Shown here one piece after another: positions 8,441 to 17,808 of a stretch of DNA of 64,000 bases. Under the pieces are notes generated by a model. It saw nothing but the letters and a program-made list of their open reading frames with translations. It did no database searches and was not told where the DNA came from. The translations under genes and the position numbers were made by a program. Origin of the DNA: Marinomonas pollencensis (GTDB taxonomy: Bacteria > Pseudomonadota > Gammaproteobacteria > Pseudomonadales > Marinomonadaceae); contig NZ_QUNG01000003.1 in assembly GCF_003387375.1 (NCBI RefSeq), forward strand, positions 1-64,000, written 5' to 3'. Every line of letters starts with the position of its first letter. Position 1 is the first letter of the stretch.

Positions 8441-9517
8441 ATGGATTCTTTTTACGCCAATTTAAGAAGTCTCCTTTCCATTGGAGTCGATCACGCTTTT
8501 TACTGAAGCGGCTCAAGTTATGCTGGGTATTTTTATGGATTTTGCAAGTTGGCTTACTTACACCATTTTAGGCTTGTCGCCCGACACAAAATTAGCCGAT
8601 GCCCTGCACTTCTTTGTTGAAGACGTCACTAAAATCTTCGCCTTACTCTTGTTTATGATTTACCTAATTGCCTCATGCGTGCGTCATTAAACATCGAAAA
8701 CGTGCGAGACTACTTAGCTAGAAAACATTGCAGCATGGGTTACCTTATGGGCTCTGGTTTTGGCGCTATTACCCCATTCTGTTCCTGTTCGAGCATTCCT
8801 ATCTTCTTAGGCTTTACCTCTGCGGGCATACCCGTAGGCATCACTATGGCCTTTTTGATCACCTCCCCTTTGATCAATGAAGTGGCCGTGCTATTGCTAA
8901 TGGGCCTTTTAGGTTGGAAATTCACGCTACTTTATGTGGTAATCGGCATGTCCGTTGGAATTTTAGGAGGCTTGTTTCTCGATACAATCAAAGCAGAAAG
9001 GTGGCTACAATCTTTTGCCGCCAAAGCGCTTGCTAAAGGTAAATATGGTCAACAAGACGCCGTCAAGACAAGGTTAAAAACAAAACAAATTTCCTATAAA
9101 GAGCGCCATCAATTCGCTAAGGAAGAATCATTTGAAATTTTTGGACGTGTCTGGAAGTGGGTCATTGTCGGTGTTGGACTGGGCGCCGCGTTGCACGGTT
9201 TCATCCCTGATGGTTGGTTGCAAGAACACTTAGGAGACGGGCAGTGGTGGTCTGTGCCTGCCGCGGTATTACTTGGTATCCCTCTTTATTCCAACGCAAC
9301 AGGAGTGATCCCAGTGATGGAAAGTCTCATCGTTAACGGTTTACCAATAGGCACAACACTGGCTTTTTGCATGAGTACCGTTGCCGCCAGCTTTCCTGAA
9401 TTCATTTTGCTAAAACAAGTCATGCAGTGGAAGTTATTGGCAACATTATTTGTGATGTTGTTGTTTTCATTCACCCTAGTCGGTTGGCTGTTTAATTTCT
9501 TCACCCCTTTCCTATAG
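8441..9517 (+). pseudogene. COG0701 permease broken by two frameshifts
   Basis: The reading frame starts at ATG 8441, hits a stop at 8504, continues in another frame from about 8500 to 8690, then returns to the first frame from about 8672 to 9517. Removing one T from the T run at 8497-8501 and adding one C to the CC at 8671-8672 gives one permease of about 358 residues, with IALMRASL at the second join. The intact part from ATG 8675 has the family motif PFCSCSSIP, ITSPLINEVAV and further membrane helices. The family is a predicted permease of uncertain substrate, often paired with a small thioredoxin as here. True inactivation, programmed shift or sequence errors are all possible. Confidence 0.65.
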
Positions 9518-9528
9518 AGGATCAGATT

Positions 9529-9762
9529 ATGAAAATTATCAAAGTACTAGGTAGCGGTTGTGCAAAGTGCAGCAAATCAGTGGAGCTCATTAAAGCCGTC
9601 GCTCAAGAGCAAGGCACAGCGGTTTCAGTCGAAAAGGAAACCAGCCCTCAAACCATGATGGAATATGGTGTGATGAGCACACCTGCGGTGGTCATAGATG
9701 AGGTGCTAGTCCATTCAGGCTCCGTTCCACAGGCAGCAGACATCAAAGAATGGTTGGCATAA
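9529..9762 (+). CDS. small thioredoxin-like redox protein (CxxC)
   Basis: A 77-residue thioredoxin-fold protein with active-site GCAKC at residues 10-14 and the cis-proline TPAVVID motif near residue 55. Such minimal thioredoxins regularly accompany COG0701 permeases, as here, 11 bases downstream, probably to handle a thiol- or metal-linked step of transport. A good ribosome binding site (AGAGGA) precedes ATG 9529. The partner and substrate are not known. Confidence 0.85.
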   Translation: MKIIKVLGSGCAKCSKSVELIKAVAQEQGTAVSVEKETSPQTMMEYGVMSTPAVVIDEVLVHSGSVPQAADIKEWLA

Positions 9763-9850
9763 TACAAGTACGACACCTCGTTAACTGTTATCTGGCGGCT
9801 TCTCGAACGGTTAACGTATGTTTGGAGCAAAAGCCATTTGGAGAACTATT

Positions 9851-10261
9851 ATGAGCAGTAAAATGACCTTTCGCGTCATCGCTAATCGAGTTGATGCCCA
9901 TGGCAGCACAGTCAATTGTAAAGACGCCTCTCTAGTTATCGACACCGACTTACAAGGTCGAGCTGACGCCTTTAATCCTGCAGAGCTATTAATGGGAGCC
10001 TTAGCAGCCTGCATAATTAAAGGAATTGAACGGGTAACACCAATTTTAAAGTTTGATCTAGAAGGGCTTGAAGTAGAAATTCATGGTGTCCGACAAGACA
10101 CTCCCCCCAAAATGGAATCTATCCAATATAGCATCAGAGTCAAAACCGAAGAGTCGGATCACAGGCTCGCCTTATTACACGACAATGTTCGCAAGTTCGG
10201 CACCGTATTTAATACCATAGCCCCCGGTACTGAGCTCACAGGGACATTAGTTCGAGCCTAA
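9851..10261 (+). CDS. OsmC family protein lacking the second cysteine
   Basis: A 136-residue OsmC/Ohr-fold protein. The first redox cysteine is in ALAACIIKG, but the second site, normally near the C-terminus, reads DNVRKFGTVFNT without cysteine, so classical Ohr-type peroxidase chemistry is unlikely. ATG 9851 is chosen because GGAG lies 8 bases upstream; the frame extends to 9818 without such a site. It follows the permease-thioredoxin pair after 88 bases and may share a role in thiol chemistry, which is inferred only from position. Confidence 0.8.
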   Translation: MSSKMTFRVIANRVDAHGSTVNCKDASLVIDTDLQGRADAFNPAELLMGALAACIIKGIERVTPILKFDLEGLEVEIHGVRQDTPPKMESIQYSIRVKTEESDHRLALLHDNVRKFGTVFNTIAPGTELTGTLVRA

Positions 10262-10314
10262 TGGCTTGCTCACAGCCATCATAAGCCCCAGACACGTGTG
10301 TCGCTAAAAGAGTG

Positions 10315-10350
10315 ACAAAAAAGCGAAGATAAAAACCTTATCTTCGCTTT
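10315..10350 (-). terminator. terminator of choXWV operon
   Basis: Stem AAAGCGAAGATAA (10320-10332) pairs perfectly with 10338-10350. On the minus strand the hairpin ends in six T residues, so it mainly terminates the leftward choline operon; it may also stop the OsmC transcript coming from the other side. Confidence 0.85.
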
Positions 10351-10406
10351 ACATTGAACAGAACTAAAAAAACCTCACGGCGTTAAAAACACCACGGATT
10401 ATTCTC

Positions 10407-11597
10407 TTATGACGACACTTCGGTACGACTAAAATGCTTACCTAACAGCGCATGGTAAAAGTTATGGTCGCTCAAAATACCCACACATTGGCCTGCATTT
10501 TCTAGCACCAACGGTCGATCTGTATGATAACGAATTTCCACTGCATCACGCATAGTGATTGTTTCATCTACTCGAACAACGGTATTTGCTGGAACCTGCT
10601 CTATCGGCATGCCAGGTGCCCATTGAGCACTAGCTACTTCTTCTTCGAGGTTATAAACACCTTGGAATTGACCAGAATCCAACGCCAACCAAAGGTTCTC
10701 ACCTACAGAAAAACGCGCTTCTTTCTTCGCTAGTTCTGCAATCGGAGTCATTAGCGCACTGCCACATAAGACATTGAGCGGGTTGGTATGAGCCACAAAC
10801 TTCTCAACGTATTCCGTGGCTGGGTTCAATACTATTTGTTCAGGCTCATCTTGCTGAATGATGCGAGCAGATTCCATAATGGCGATTTTGGAGCCGATTT
10901 TTAGCGCTTCATCCAGATCGTGACTAACGAAGATAATCGTCTTGTTTAAGCGCTTTTGCAGTTCAATCAATTCATCTTGCAATTGAGAGCGAATCAAGGG
11001 ATCAAGAGCGGAGAAAGGCTCATCCATCAACAATACATCCGTGTCCATCGCAAAAGCCCGAGCCAATCCAACTCGTTGTCTCATACCGCCAGATAGCTCA
11101 TCTGGTTTTTTATCTGCCCATTGGGTCAAGCCCACCATGTCTAACTGCTCTTTCGCCTTAGACAGACGCTCTTTTAGCCCCATACCTTGCATTTCAAGAC
11201 CGAAGGCGACGTTTTCTAATACCGTCAGCCAAGGCATTAATGCAAAACTTTGAAACACCATAGACACCCGATGAGTTCGCATATGACGTAACTTAGTCTC
11301 ATCACAGGTGGCCATATCGACCATCTCGTCACCGTCTCTAACTAAACAGCGTCCACGGGCAATTTTATTGAGTCCATTAACAGCTCGAAGCAAGGTCGAT
11401 TTACCAGAGCCTGAAAGCCCCATTAAGACACAAATTTCGCCCTCGTTAACTTCGATGTTGGCGTCTTGAACCCCAACCACATCACCAGTCAAACCGAGAA
11501 TATCGTTACGTGTGTGCCCTTTATCCATTAGAGGGAGTGTTTTGGCTAAATTATCGCCAAAAACAATATCTAGATGCTCTATTGTTACCACAGCCAT
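10407..11597 (-). CDS. choV: choline ABC transporter ATP-binding protein ChoV
   Basis: A 396-residue ATPase of the ProV/OpuAA class, with Walker A (GLSGSGKST, about 60-68), signature LSGGMRQR and Walker B VLLMDEPFSALDP, then a C-terminal CBS-like region. The long N-terminal segment before the Walker A and the segment RGRCLVRDGDEMVD resemble ChoV of rhizobial ChoXWV systems more than ProV. It energises choline uptake. It starts two bases after the choW stop with AGAGGGA in front of the ATG. The whole operon lies downstream of betI. Confidence 0.88.
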   Translation of the reverse strand: MAVVTIEHLDIVFGDNLAKTLPLMDKGHTRNDILGLTGDVVGVQDANIEVNEGEICVLMGLSGSGKSTLLRAVNGLNKIARGRCLVRDGDEMVDMATCDETKLRHMRTHRVSMVFQSFALMPWLTVLENVAFGLEMQGMGLKERLSKAKEQLDMVGLTQWADKKPDELSGGMRQRVGLARAFAMDTDVLLMDEPFSALDPLIRSQLQDELIELQKRLNKTIIFVSHDLDEALKIGSKIAIMESARIIQQDEPEQIVLNPATEYVEKFVAHTNPLNVLCGSALMTPIAELAKKEARFSVGENLWLALDSGQFQGVYNLEEEVASAQWAPGMPIEQVPANTVVRVDETITMRDAVEIRYHTDRPLVLENAGQCVGILSDHNFYHALLGKHFSRTEVSS

Positions 11598-11599
11598 TA

Positions 11600-12445
11600 T
11601 TATCCCTCTTTTCTCATCGATGGTGTTTTACAAATACGGTCCAACATAATCGCGACCAAGACAATAGCAACACCCGCTTCGAAGCCTTGCGAAATATTAA
11701 CCGTGTTCAAGGCGCGGATTACTGGCTTACCTAAGCCATCAGCCCCAACCAAAGCTGCTACAACCACCATAGACAAAGACAGCATAATACATTGAGTAAT
11801 ACCGGCCATAATGCTTGGCATCGCAGCAGGAAGCTCTACTTTGTAAAGTAATTTTGATTTTGTACAACCAAAAGCAAGCCCAGCTTCTAATAGCTCACTT
11901 GGCACCTTGCTAACACCGAGGTAAGTCAAACGAATAGGCGCTGCAATAGCAAAAATAACCGTTGAAATCAGACCAGGCACATAACCTAGACCGAATAGAA
12001 TAAGAGTTGGAATCAAGTACACAAAGGTAGGAATAGTTTGCATCAAATCTAAAATAGGTCGCAACATGGTATACAACCAAGAGCGATGCGCTGCCGCAAT
12101 ACCAATTGGCACGCCGATAATCACACTGAAAGTCGTCGCTGACACCACCAACACCAAGGTTTGAATAGTTTCTTCCCAATACCCCATATTAATTATTAAC
12201 AATAAAGAGGCGGTAATGAAGGCCAATAAGCCAATACTGCGGTGTAAGAACCAAACACCAACCAAGACAATCGCAATTACGACCAGCGGATGAACCCACA
12301 TAATAGAGTCAACCATAGATGTGATCATGGTTTCTAATACCATGGAAATCAGATCAAAAAAGCCAGAAGCTGAACCTACAAGCCAGTCAACAAAGCTTTC
12401 CATCCAGGCGCCAAGAGGGATTTTATTATCCGTTAGCCAATTCAT
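11600..12445 (-). CDS. choW: choline ABC transporter permease ChoW
   Basis: A 281-residue inner-membrane permease of the ProW/OpuAB type. The binding-protein-dependent transport domain includes the conserved GVPIGIAAAH and LPAAMPSIMAGITQ (EAA-type loop) segments, flanked by hydrophobic helices. ATG 12445 with GGGAGA upstream is chosen; an upstream in-frame start at 12466 has none. It sits between choX and choV in an operon and forms the membrane channel. Confidence 0.9.
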   Translation of the reverse strand: MNWLTDNKIPLGAWMESFVDWLVGSASGFFDLISMVLETMITSMVDSIMWVHPLVVIAIVLVGVWFLHRSIGLLAFITASLLLIINMGYWEETIQTLVLVVSATTFSVIIGVPIGIAAAHRSWLYTMLRPILDLMQTIPTFVYLIPTLILFGLGYVPGLISTVIFAIAAPIRLTYLGVSKVPSELLEAGLAFGCTKSKLLYKVELPAAMPSIMAGITQCIMLSLSMVVVAALVGADGLGKPVIRALNTVNISQGFEAGVAIVLVAIMLDRICKTPSMRKEG

Positions 12446-12523
12446 ATTTTTCTCCCGATATATCAAAAACTGACGTTAGCGACACCGTGCCGCTAACGTT
12501 CTAGAGCGTCATTGCTGACTTCT

Positions 12524-13459
12524 TTATAGACCCAAGTGCGTTTTAACTGCCGCTAGGCCATTACCGCCTGACTGTGTTTTTACGCCATCAAGCCAAGAAG
12601 TTAGAGCATCGGGATTTGCCGTTAACCACTCTTTTGCAGCGACTGCAGGTTTTTTACCATCGTCTAGGATATAACCCATCACTTGGTTTTCCATTGACAT
12701 GGTGAACTTAAGATTTTGTACCAACTTGCCTACGTTTGGACATTCAGCAAGATAGCCTTTACGGACGTTGGTATGAACGTTCGCGCCACCGTAATTTGGT
12801 CCAAAGAAATCATCGCCACCCGACAAGTAATCCATGTCGAAGTTCGAGTTCATTGGATGGGGAGCCCAACCTAAAAAAGCAATCCATTTATGTCGACGAA
12901 TATTGCGTTTTACTTGAGAAAGCATGCCTGCCTCGCTTGATTCCACCAACTGGAAATCACCAAGGCCGAAGGCATTTTTGTCTATCATATCTTGGATCAA
13001 ACGGTTCCCGTCATTGCCCGGTTCAATACCATAAATACGTCCGGCAAACTCTTTACGGTGTTTGGCTAGATCAGAAAAATCGGTCACCCCAGCATCATAA
13101 GCCTCTTTGCTTACTGCCAGTGTGTATTTAGCACCTTTTAAGTTCGGTCCTAAATCTTGCACCGTACCTGCTTTCAGGTATGGAGCAACATCGGCCTTCA
13201 TCGAAGGCATCCAGTTACCGAGGAAAATATCAATGTCTCCATTCGCCATGGAGGTATAGGTAACAGGTACAGACAAAAGCTGTATCTTAGTTTGATAACC
13301 TAGACCTTGGAGTATTTCCGTTGCCACAGCAGTGGTAGAAGTGATGTCAGTCCAGCCAACATCGGAGAAGCGAACAGTGGAACAATTCGCCGCCATTGTT
13401 AAGCCAGAAATACTGGCGATACTGACCGCGAGCGCGACCTTGCTTGCCTTCTTTAACAT
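12524..13459 (-). CDS. choX: choline-binding periplasmic protein ChoX
   Basis: A 311-residue substrate-binding protein. Residues 1-23 form a Sec signal peptide ending in TMA-A. The mature start CSTVRFSDVGWTDITSTTA, the GNWMPSM segment and the LGWAPHPM segment supply the tryptophans that cage a quaternary ammonium group in ChoX/ProX proteins. The DVGWTDI motif favours choline over glycine betaine. It is the first gene of choXWV, and a palindrome sits just upstream (13491-13505). Confidence 0.88.
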   Translation of the reverse strand: MLKKASKVALAVSIASISGLTMAANCSTVRFSDVGWTDITSTTAVATEILQGLGYQTKIQLLSVPVTYTSMANGDIDIFLGNWMPSMKADVAPYLKAGTVQDLGPNLKGAKYTLAVSKEAYDAGVTDFSDLAKHRKEFAGRIYGIEPGNDGNRLIQDMIDKNAFGLGDFQLVESSEAGMLSQVKRNIRRHKWIAFLGWAPHPMNSNFDMDYLSGGDDFFGPNYGGANVHTNVRKGYLAECPNVGKLVQNLKFTMSMENQVMGYILDDGKKPAVAAKEWLTANPDALTSWLDGVKTQSGGNGLAAVKTHLGL

Positions 13460-13490
13460 AACCTATCCTCTTTTTATGGAAACCCATTAC

Positions 13491-13505
13491 GAACAAAATT
13501 TGTTC
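13491..13505. promoter_or_regulatory. candidate BetI operator upstream of choX
   Basis: GAACAAA-A-TTTGTTC is a perfect dyad with 7-base arms, 32 bases before the choX start and between betI and choX. BetI represses choline genes from dyads containing TTGAAC half-sites in other gammaproteobacteria, and the right side here reads TTGAAC on the minus strand. Assignment is inferred. Confidence 0.45.
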
Positions 13506-13531
13506 AATTAATTTACCGCACAGCCAAACGA

Positions 13532-14113
13532 CTAATGCTTAAACACTAACTCAAGGTAAGCAGCAATCTGGCGAGTCGAACGCGCCGTATCAATACCTCC
13601 TGATAAACTTCCTCTCAACCACATGCCGTCAATTAACGCCGCCATGGTTTGCGCAACTTCTCGCGCTTTATGTATTTCAAACGCTTCTTTAAGAATCACA
13701 ACCAAGGCCGTATGCAGGCGATGGTAGTAAACATTCTGCAAGCGATACAATGACGGTGTATGCATCGCCGATGCCCAAAAACCAGTCCATGCCTTTACCA
13801 CCTGCGGGTGAGTTTGCGACTGGCTAAGGCTGGCATGAACCAATGCCATGACTTTTTCTTTAGAGGTCTTATCTTTAGCCTGCGAAACGTCTTTACGTAA
13901 GCCTGAAAAAAACTCTTTGATTAAGCTTTTCATCGTTTCTTCAAACAGACCGTTTTTACCACCAAAATAATGATTAATTATGGCTGGGGATACACCTGCA
14001 TTTTTACCAATAATACTGACCGTTGCGCCCGAAAACCCGTGCTCATCGATCGCATCAATCGCAGCTTGTATTAGCTGAGGTTTTCGTATTTCTTGCATTC
14101 CCACTTTTGGCAT
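13532..14113 (-). CDS. betI: choline-responsive TetR-family repressor BetI
   Basis: A 193-residue TetR regulator with the diagnostic BetI opening MPKVGMQEIRKPQLIQAAID and the helix-turn-helix VSIIGKNAGVSPAIINHYFGGK. BetI represses choline uptake and oxidation genes and is released by choline. The length is normal and AAGGA sits before ATG 14113. It precedes choXWV on the same strand; no betA or betB is present in the window, so the oxidation genes must lie elsewhere. Confidence 0.93.
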   Translation of the reverse strand: MPKVGMQEIRKPQLIQAAIDAIDEHGFSGATVSIIGKNAGVSPAIINHYFGGKNGLFEETMKSLIKEFFSGLRKDVSQAKDKTSKEKVMALVHASLSQSQTHPQVVKAWTGFWASAMHTPSLYRLQNVYYHRLHTALVVILKEAFEIHKAREVAQTMAALIDGMWLRGSLSGGIDTARSTRQIAAYLELVFKH

Positions 14114-14128
14114 TACGCATCCTTTTTT

Positions 14129-14146
14129 ATTAAACAGGCGTTTAAT
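14129..14146. promoter_or_regulatory. palindrome upstream of betI, possible autoregulatory operator
   Basis: ATTAAAC-AGGC-GTTTAAT has perfect 7-base arms and sits 16 bases upstream of the betI start. Its arms differ from the choX dyad (13491-13505), so a common binding protein is not certain. Confidence 0.35.
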
Positions 14147-14461
14147 GAAAACTATACTAGGCTGCTTTTACAATGAGGGTCAACCCTTGACAAATCAAAA
14201 ACTTAGTACACTAAACAACTTAACTATATGATTTTAAAAAGAAAAATAACAAATGAAATAAATTTAAACTTTTCTTCAAGGCAGTCAATTGTCGGAAAGT
14301 TAAACTTTAAGGACGTTTTTTGAAGGCCTGTTTGTTTTTTGATCATTATAGTGCGATTTTTTAAGCTTTTGTTTAAAAAGCATTCGCGTACAAGATATAG
14401 TAAAAGAGGATCTGCCTAGATTAACAATAGAGTTCAAAATACTGATAGGAATCGAAAGAGA
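14147..14461. other. 315-base divergent intergenic region betI / PatB-like gene
   Basis: An AT-rich stretch with no coding frame. The only structure seen is a short hairpin GCTTTT/AAAAGC near 14366-14382. It must carry promoters for both directions, but none is clear enough to place. Confidence 0.45.
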
Positions 14462-15616
14462 ATGGATGAGCAAATGTCATGCTTTGATAAAGAGATCGAA
14501 CGCACTAACAGCCAAAGTGATAAATGGAGCAAATACCCTCAAGATGTGATTCCACTGTGGGTCGCCGATATGGATTTTGAGTCACCAGATTGTATTAAAC
14601 AAGCCCTCAGTGAGCGTCTTGATCATGGTGTCTTTGGCTATACCCACGCATCAAAAGGTCTAGAAGAAAACATCATTAAACACGCTGAACAGCGCTATAA
14701 CTGGGAGCTTTCTAGGGCTCAAATCGTTCACCTACCAGGTCTAGTCTGCGCTTTGCACTTGGCGGTTAGAGCCTTCTCCAACGAAGGCGATAGCATCGTT
14801 GTTCCTAGCCCTATCTATCCTAATTTTAATAAGGCCGTTCTCAACGCCAATCGCGAGCTATCTCATGTCGAAATGCAAATAAAAAACGGCCGTTGGGTAC
14901 CTGATATGCAGGCCTTCGAAGTCGCCTGCGCCCAACCGAATAGTAAGATGATTTTGCTGTGTAACCCGCACAATCCAGGTGGCACGGTTTATACCAAAGC
15001 AGAGCTGGAGGCGATTCATCAACTTGCCAAGCGTTATGACTTATTGGTAGTTAGTGACGAGATTCACTGCGATCTGATTCTCGATGATCTGCCTCACACG
15101 CCTTTTGCCAGCGTGAACGAAGACGCGGCGAACCGAACCATTACTTTAATGGCACCAAGCAAAACCTTTAATGTAGCAGGCTTAGGCTATGCCTTCGCAG
15201 TGATTGCCAATCCAACACTAAGATCCGCCTTTAACGACGCAAAAGCAGGGCTAGTGCCATACCCTAATTTACTCGGATTAACCGCAGCCAGTGCGGCATT
15301 CGCTGAAGGTCAAGATTGGCATAAATCACTGTTAACTTATCTTAAGAAAAACCGTGATCTGATCGAAGCTTGGCTGCCCAATACACCTCTTAAGATGGTG
15401 CATTTAGAAGCCACTTATTTAGCTTGGATTGATGTCTCAGCGCTACAACTTGATAACCCTCATCAATTCTTTTTAGCGGCAGGAATAGGAATTTCTGATG
15501 GAAAAGATTTTGGCAATCCTAACTATATTCGCCTAAACTTTGGGTGTCCTAAATCACGACTCGAAGACGCGATAAAGCGAATAAACAATGCTTTGAAAAA
15601 GCATAATTATCTATAG
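14462..15616 (+). CDS. MalY/PatB family PLP-dependent cystathionine beta-lyase/aminotransferase
   Basis: A 384-residue fold-type I PLP enzyme. Features are the opening FDKEIERTNSQSDKW and IPLWVADMDFESP of the MalY/PatB group, NPHNPGG (cofactor-binding Asn), SDEIHCDL (PLP-pyridine Asp) and APSKTFNVAG with the Schiff-base lysine. Members cleave the C-S bond of cystathionine or related thioethers, or act as aminotransferases. The start is uncertain between ATG 14462 and ATG 14474; the second has GGATGAG upstream. It is monocistronic and divergent from betI. Confidence 0.88.
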   Translation: MDEQMSCFDKEIERTNSQSDKWSKYPQDVIPLWVADMDFESPDCIKQALSERLDHGVFGYTHASKGLEENIIKHAEQRYNWELSRAQIVHLPGLVCALHLAVRAFSNEGDSIVVPSPIYPNFNKAVLNANRELSHVEMQIKNGRWVPDMQAFEVACAQPNSKMILLCNPHNPGGTVYTKAELEAIHQLAKRYDLLVVSDEIHCDLILDDLPHTPFASVNEDAANRTITLMAPSKTFNVAGLGYAFAVIANPTLRSAFNDAKAGLVPYPNLLGLTAASAAFAEGQDWHKSLLTYLKKNRDLIEAWLPNTPLKMVHLEATYLAWIDVSALQLDNPHQFFLAAGIGISDGKDFGNPNYIRLNFGCPKSRLEDAIKRINNALKKHNYL

Positions 15617-15672
15617 TTTCACTTTATTAAAAAGGAATTAGGTACGCATAATCGAGCCCCTTGGAGGTTATT

Positions 15673-16068
15673 ATGATGACATTACCTATCGATACCTTTG
15701 TTGATAACTATATTGAGCACGCATCTGCCAATATGCGTGCTGACTTGCATGAGATAATTGCCATAATGCGCCTGATAGCTCCCAACGCGGAGCTTTCTTT
15801 TGACTTTGGTATCCCCTATTTCCAACAAGATTCTGAGCTACTATTTGGCGTTGCTGCCCGCGAAGATCATCTGTGTATTTATTTTAATGATTGCACTCAA
15901 TTTTATTCATTTGCAGAGCGTTTAAACCATGCCCAATTTGGTGAAAACTGTCTAAGCTTTCATCGTCTTAATGATATTAATATCAACGTGTTTGCTGAAC
16001 TTTTAAGTCAAATAAAAGTCCACTCAGTAAAGCGAGGGCGTGACCGATTAGCCCATTTGTTGCATTAA
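15673..16068 (+). CDS. DUF1801 (YdhG-like) domain protein
   Basis: A 131-residue soluble protein with the DUF1801 pattern: an N-terminal helix pair, LSFDFGIPYFQQDSELLFGVAAREDHLCIYF in the middle and a C-terminal helix (VHSVKRGRDRLAHLL). Its function is unknown; the fold is related to frataxin-like iron chaperones in Gram-positives. TTGGAGG eight bases before ATG 15673 fixes the start. No operon partner: the next gene starts 163 bases later. Confidence 0.72.
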   Translation: MMTLPIDTFVDNYIEHASANMRADLHEIIAIMRLIAPNAELSFDFGIPYFQQDSELLFGVAAREDHLCIYFNDCTQFYSFAERLNHAQFGENCLSFHRLNDININVFAELLSQIKVHSVKRGRDRLAHLLH

Positions 16069-16230
16069 TACCGGGGGACGTCTATTTAGCACTTTGTTTA
16101 ACTAGGCGTTTGTTCACTACTTAAAGCCATGTTATTGATTAAAAGAGTGTTTTATTATAAAAACATAGAAAATAAACAGGTTAAAAATGTCATAACATTC
16201 GCACCTTGACCCGATAGGCACTCAGGCTAA

Positions 16231-17046
16231 ATGATCGATTTTTCCTTACGTATTAGCATTTTTATATGTTTGCTCTGCCTGCTCATAATTTGGCAATGGA
16301 AAGCCCCTAGAACGCCCTTAAAACAATGGTCTTGGCGCTGCTTTCATAATCTGAGTTTGTTGTTATTAGGGGCTCTATGTGTCCGCCTCATCCAGCCATT
16401 ACTGCTCTCTATTGTTGCTTTTATCAACTCAGGTGAAGGCCTGTTCAGCGTTTTCCAGCTTCACTATTGGGGGCAAATATTGCTTGGCATTGTCGCCTTA
16501 GATGCTCTCATTTATTGGCAACACCGCCTATTTCACCGTATTCCTTTACTTTGGCGCCTTCACCAAGTACATCATAGCGATCAAGCCTTAGACGTGAGTT
16601 CTGCGCTTCGTTTTCACCCTATCGAAATTCTGCTTTCGCTATGCATTAAGGCCATTGCAATTTTAGCTTTAGGCATTCCAGTAGAGGCGGTTTTAGCCTT
16701 CGATATACTGCTAAATGCCTGCGCTATGTTCAATCACACCAATGTTCGCCTCCCCCAATACGCTGAATCTGCCATCAAGCTATTCATCGTCACCCCAGAC
16801 ATGCATCGCATTCATCATTCGGTGCGTTTTAGCGAAACTAACAGCAACTATGGATTTTGCTTGAGCCTCTGGGATCGCATATTTCATAGTTATACAGAAT
16901 GCGCTAAAGGTGGTGACGATCACATTCGAATCGGCTTACCAGGCCAAAAAAACAGGTTAGAAGCATCCATAAAGTCCCTATTATTGATGCCTTTCAAACC
17001 GCCTTCTACAGTCACACAAAAAACATCTCAACAGAATAAAACTTAG
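16231..17046 (+). CDS. sterol desaturase/fatty acid hydroxylase superfamily membrane protein
   Basis: A 271-residue integral membrane di-iron enzyme. The three histidine clusters are complete: H98/H102 (HRLFH), H111/H114/H115 (HQVHH) and H192/H195/H196 (HRIHH), with hydrophobic helices before and between. Such enzymes hydroxylate or desaturate lipids; the substrate cannot be told. AGG lies before ATG 16231. The yceH gene follows after 8 bases, so the two are probably co-transcribed. Confidence 0.85.
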   Translation: MIDFSLRISIFICLLCLLIIWQWKAPRTPLKQWSWRCFHNLSLLLLGALCVRLIQPLLLSIVAFINSGEGLFSVFQLHYWGQILLGIVALDALIYWQHRLFHRIPLLWRLHQVHHSDQALDVSSALRFHPIEILLSLCIKAIAILALGIPVEAVLAFDILLNACAMFNHTNVRLPQYAESAIKLFIVTPDMHRIHHSVRFSETNSNYGFCLSLWDRIFHSYTECAKGGDDHIRIGLPGQKNRLEASIKSLLLMPFKPPSTVTQKTSQQNKT

Positions 17047-17054
17047 GAAAGACT

Positions 17055-17711
17055 ATGAGCTATCACGACATAAACCACATTGAAATGCGCATCATCGGCT
17101 GCCTAATTGAAAAAGAAATCACCACACCTGATCAATATCCATTAAGCGTTAATGCTCTGGTCAATGCCTGTAATCAAAAATCCAACCGAGAACCGGTCAC
17201 CAGCTACTCAGAGTTAGAAATCCAAGATGCCCTAGACACATTGGTTGAACGAGGCTTGGTCACTCAAGTCTCGGCTTCCAACAGCCGTGTCAGCAAATAC
17301 CAACATCGCTTCTGCAACACAGAATTTTCTGACCTACAGCTCTCGCCAGGCGAATTAGCCGTCATTTGCTTATTGTTTGTCAGAGGAGCACAAACACCAG
17401 GTGAACTACGCTCTCGCAGTGGACGTTTGTACGATTTTCAAAACCGAGAAGAGGTTGAGCAGGCATTGCAAGCCTTACAAGAAAAAACTGGTGGGCCGTA
17501 TGTACAACAGCTCGCTCGCGAGCCTGGAAAACGAGAATCTCGTTATCAAGAGTGTTTTTGTTCAACCTACCAAGCTGAAGTAAATACTATTACTGCCACG
17601 TCCGAAACAACCCATGAGGCATCACTTGAAGCACGCATCGAAACACTCGAAGCCTTAGTTTTCAGCTTATCTGAAAGATTAGCAAAGCTAGAAAATGACA
17701 GTGGACTATAA
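17055..17711 (+). CDS. yceH: YceH family protein (DUF480)
   Basis: A 218-residue protein with two winged-helix-like repeats. The conserved motifs [36 protein letters not shown] (first part, residues about 10-45) and [33 protein letters not shown] (about 96-128) are diagnostic of UPF0502/YceH. A C-terminal coiled coil ([19 protein letters not shown]) follows. No biochemical role is established. Good AGGAAAG site before ATG 17055. Confidence 0.92.
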   Translation: MSYHDINHIEMRIIGCLIEKEITTPDQYPLSVNALVNACNQKSNREPVTSYSELEIQDALDTLVERGLVTQVSASNSRVSKYQHRFCNTEFSDLQLSPGELAVICLLFVRGAQTPGELRSRSGRLYDFQNREEVEQALQALQEKTGGPYVQQLAREPGKRESRYQECFCSTYQAEVNTITATSETTHEASLEARIETLEALVFSLSERLAKLENDSGL

Positions 17712-17748
17712 TGACATTTAGCGTCAGACTTAGCCGCTTTTGAAGATA

Positions 17749-17779
17749 GTGCATATACCATCACAAGTGATATATGCAC
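17749..17779. repeat. 9-bp inverted repeat between yceH and oxidoreductase gene
   Basis: GTGCATATA (17749-17757) pairs exactly with TATATGCAC (17771-17779) across 13 bases. There is no T tract. It lies 30 bases upstream of the next start codon and could be an operator or mRNA leader structure. Confidence 0.4.
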
Positions 17780-17808
17780 CCGCCTTATTACGTGAAAAGG
17801 AGAGTTCC

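Noticed and set aside
9851-10261. OsmC as an Ohr-type peroxidase
   Set aside because: The second catalytic cysteine is missing, so I kept only the family name.
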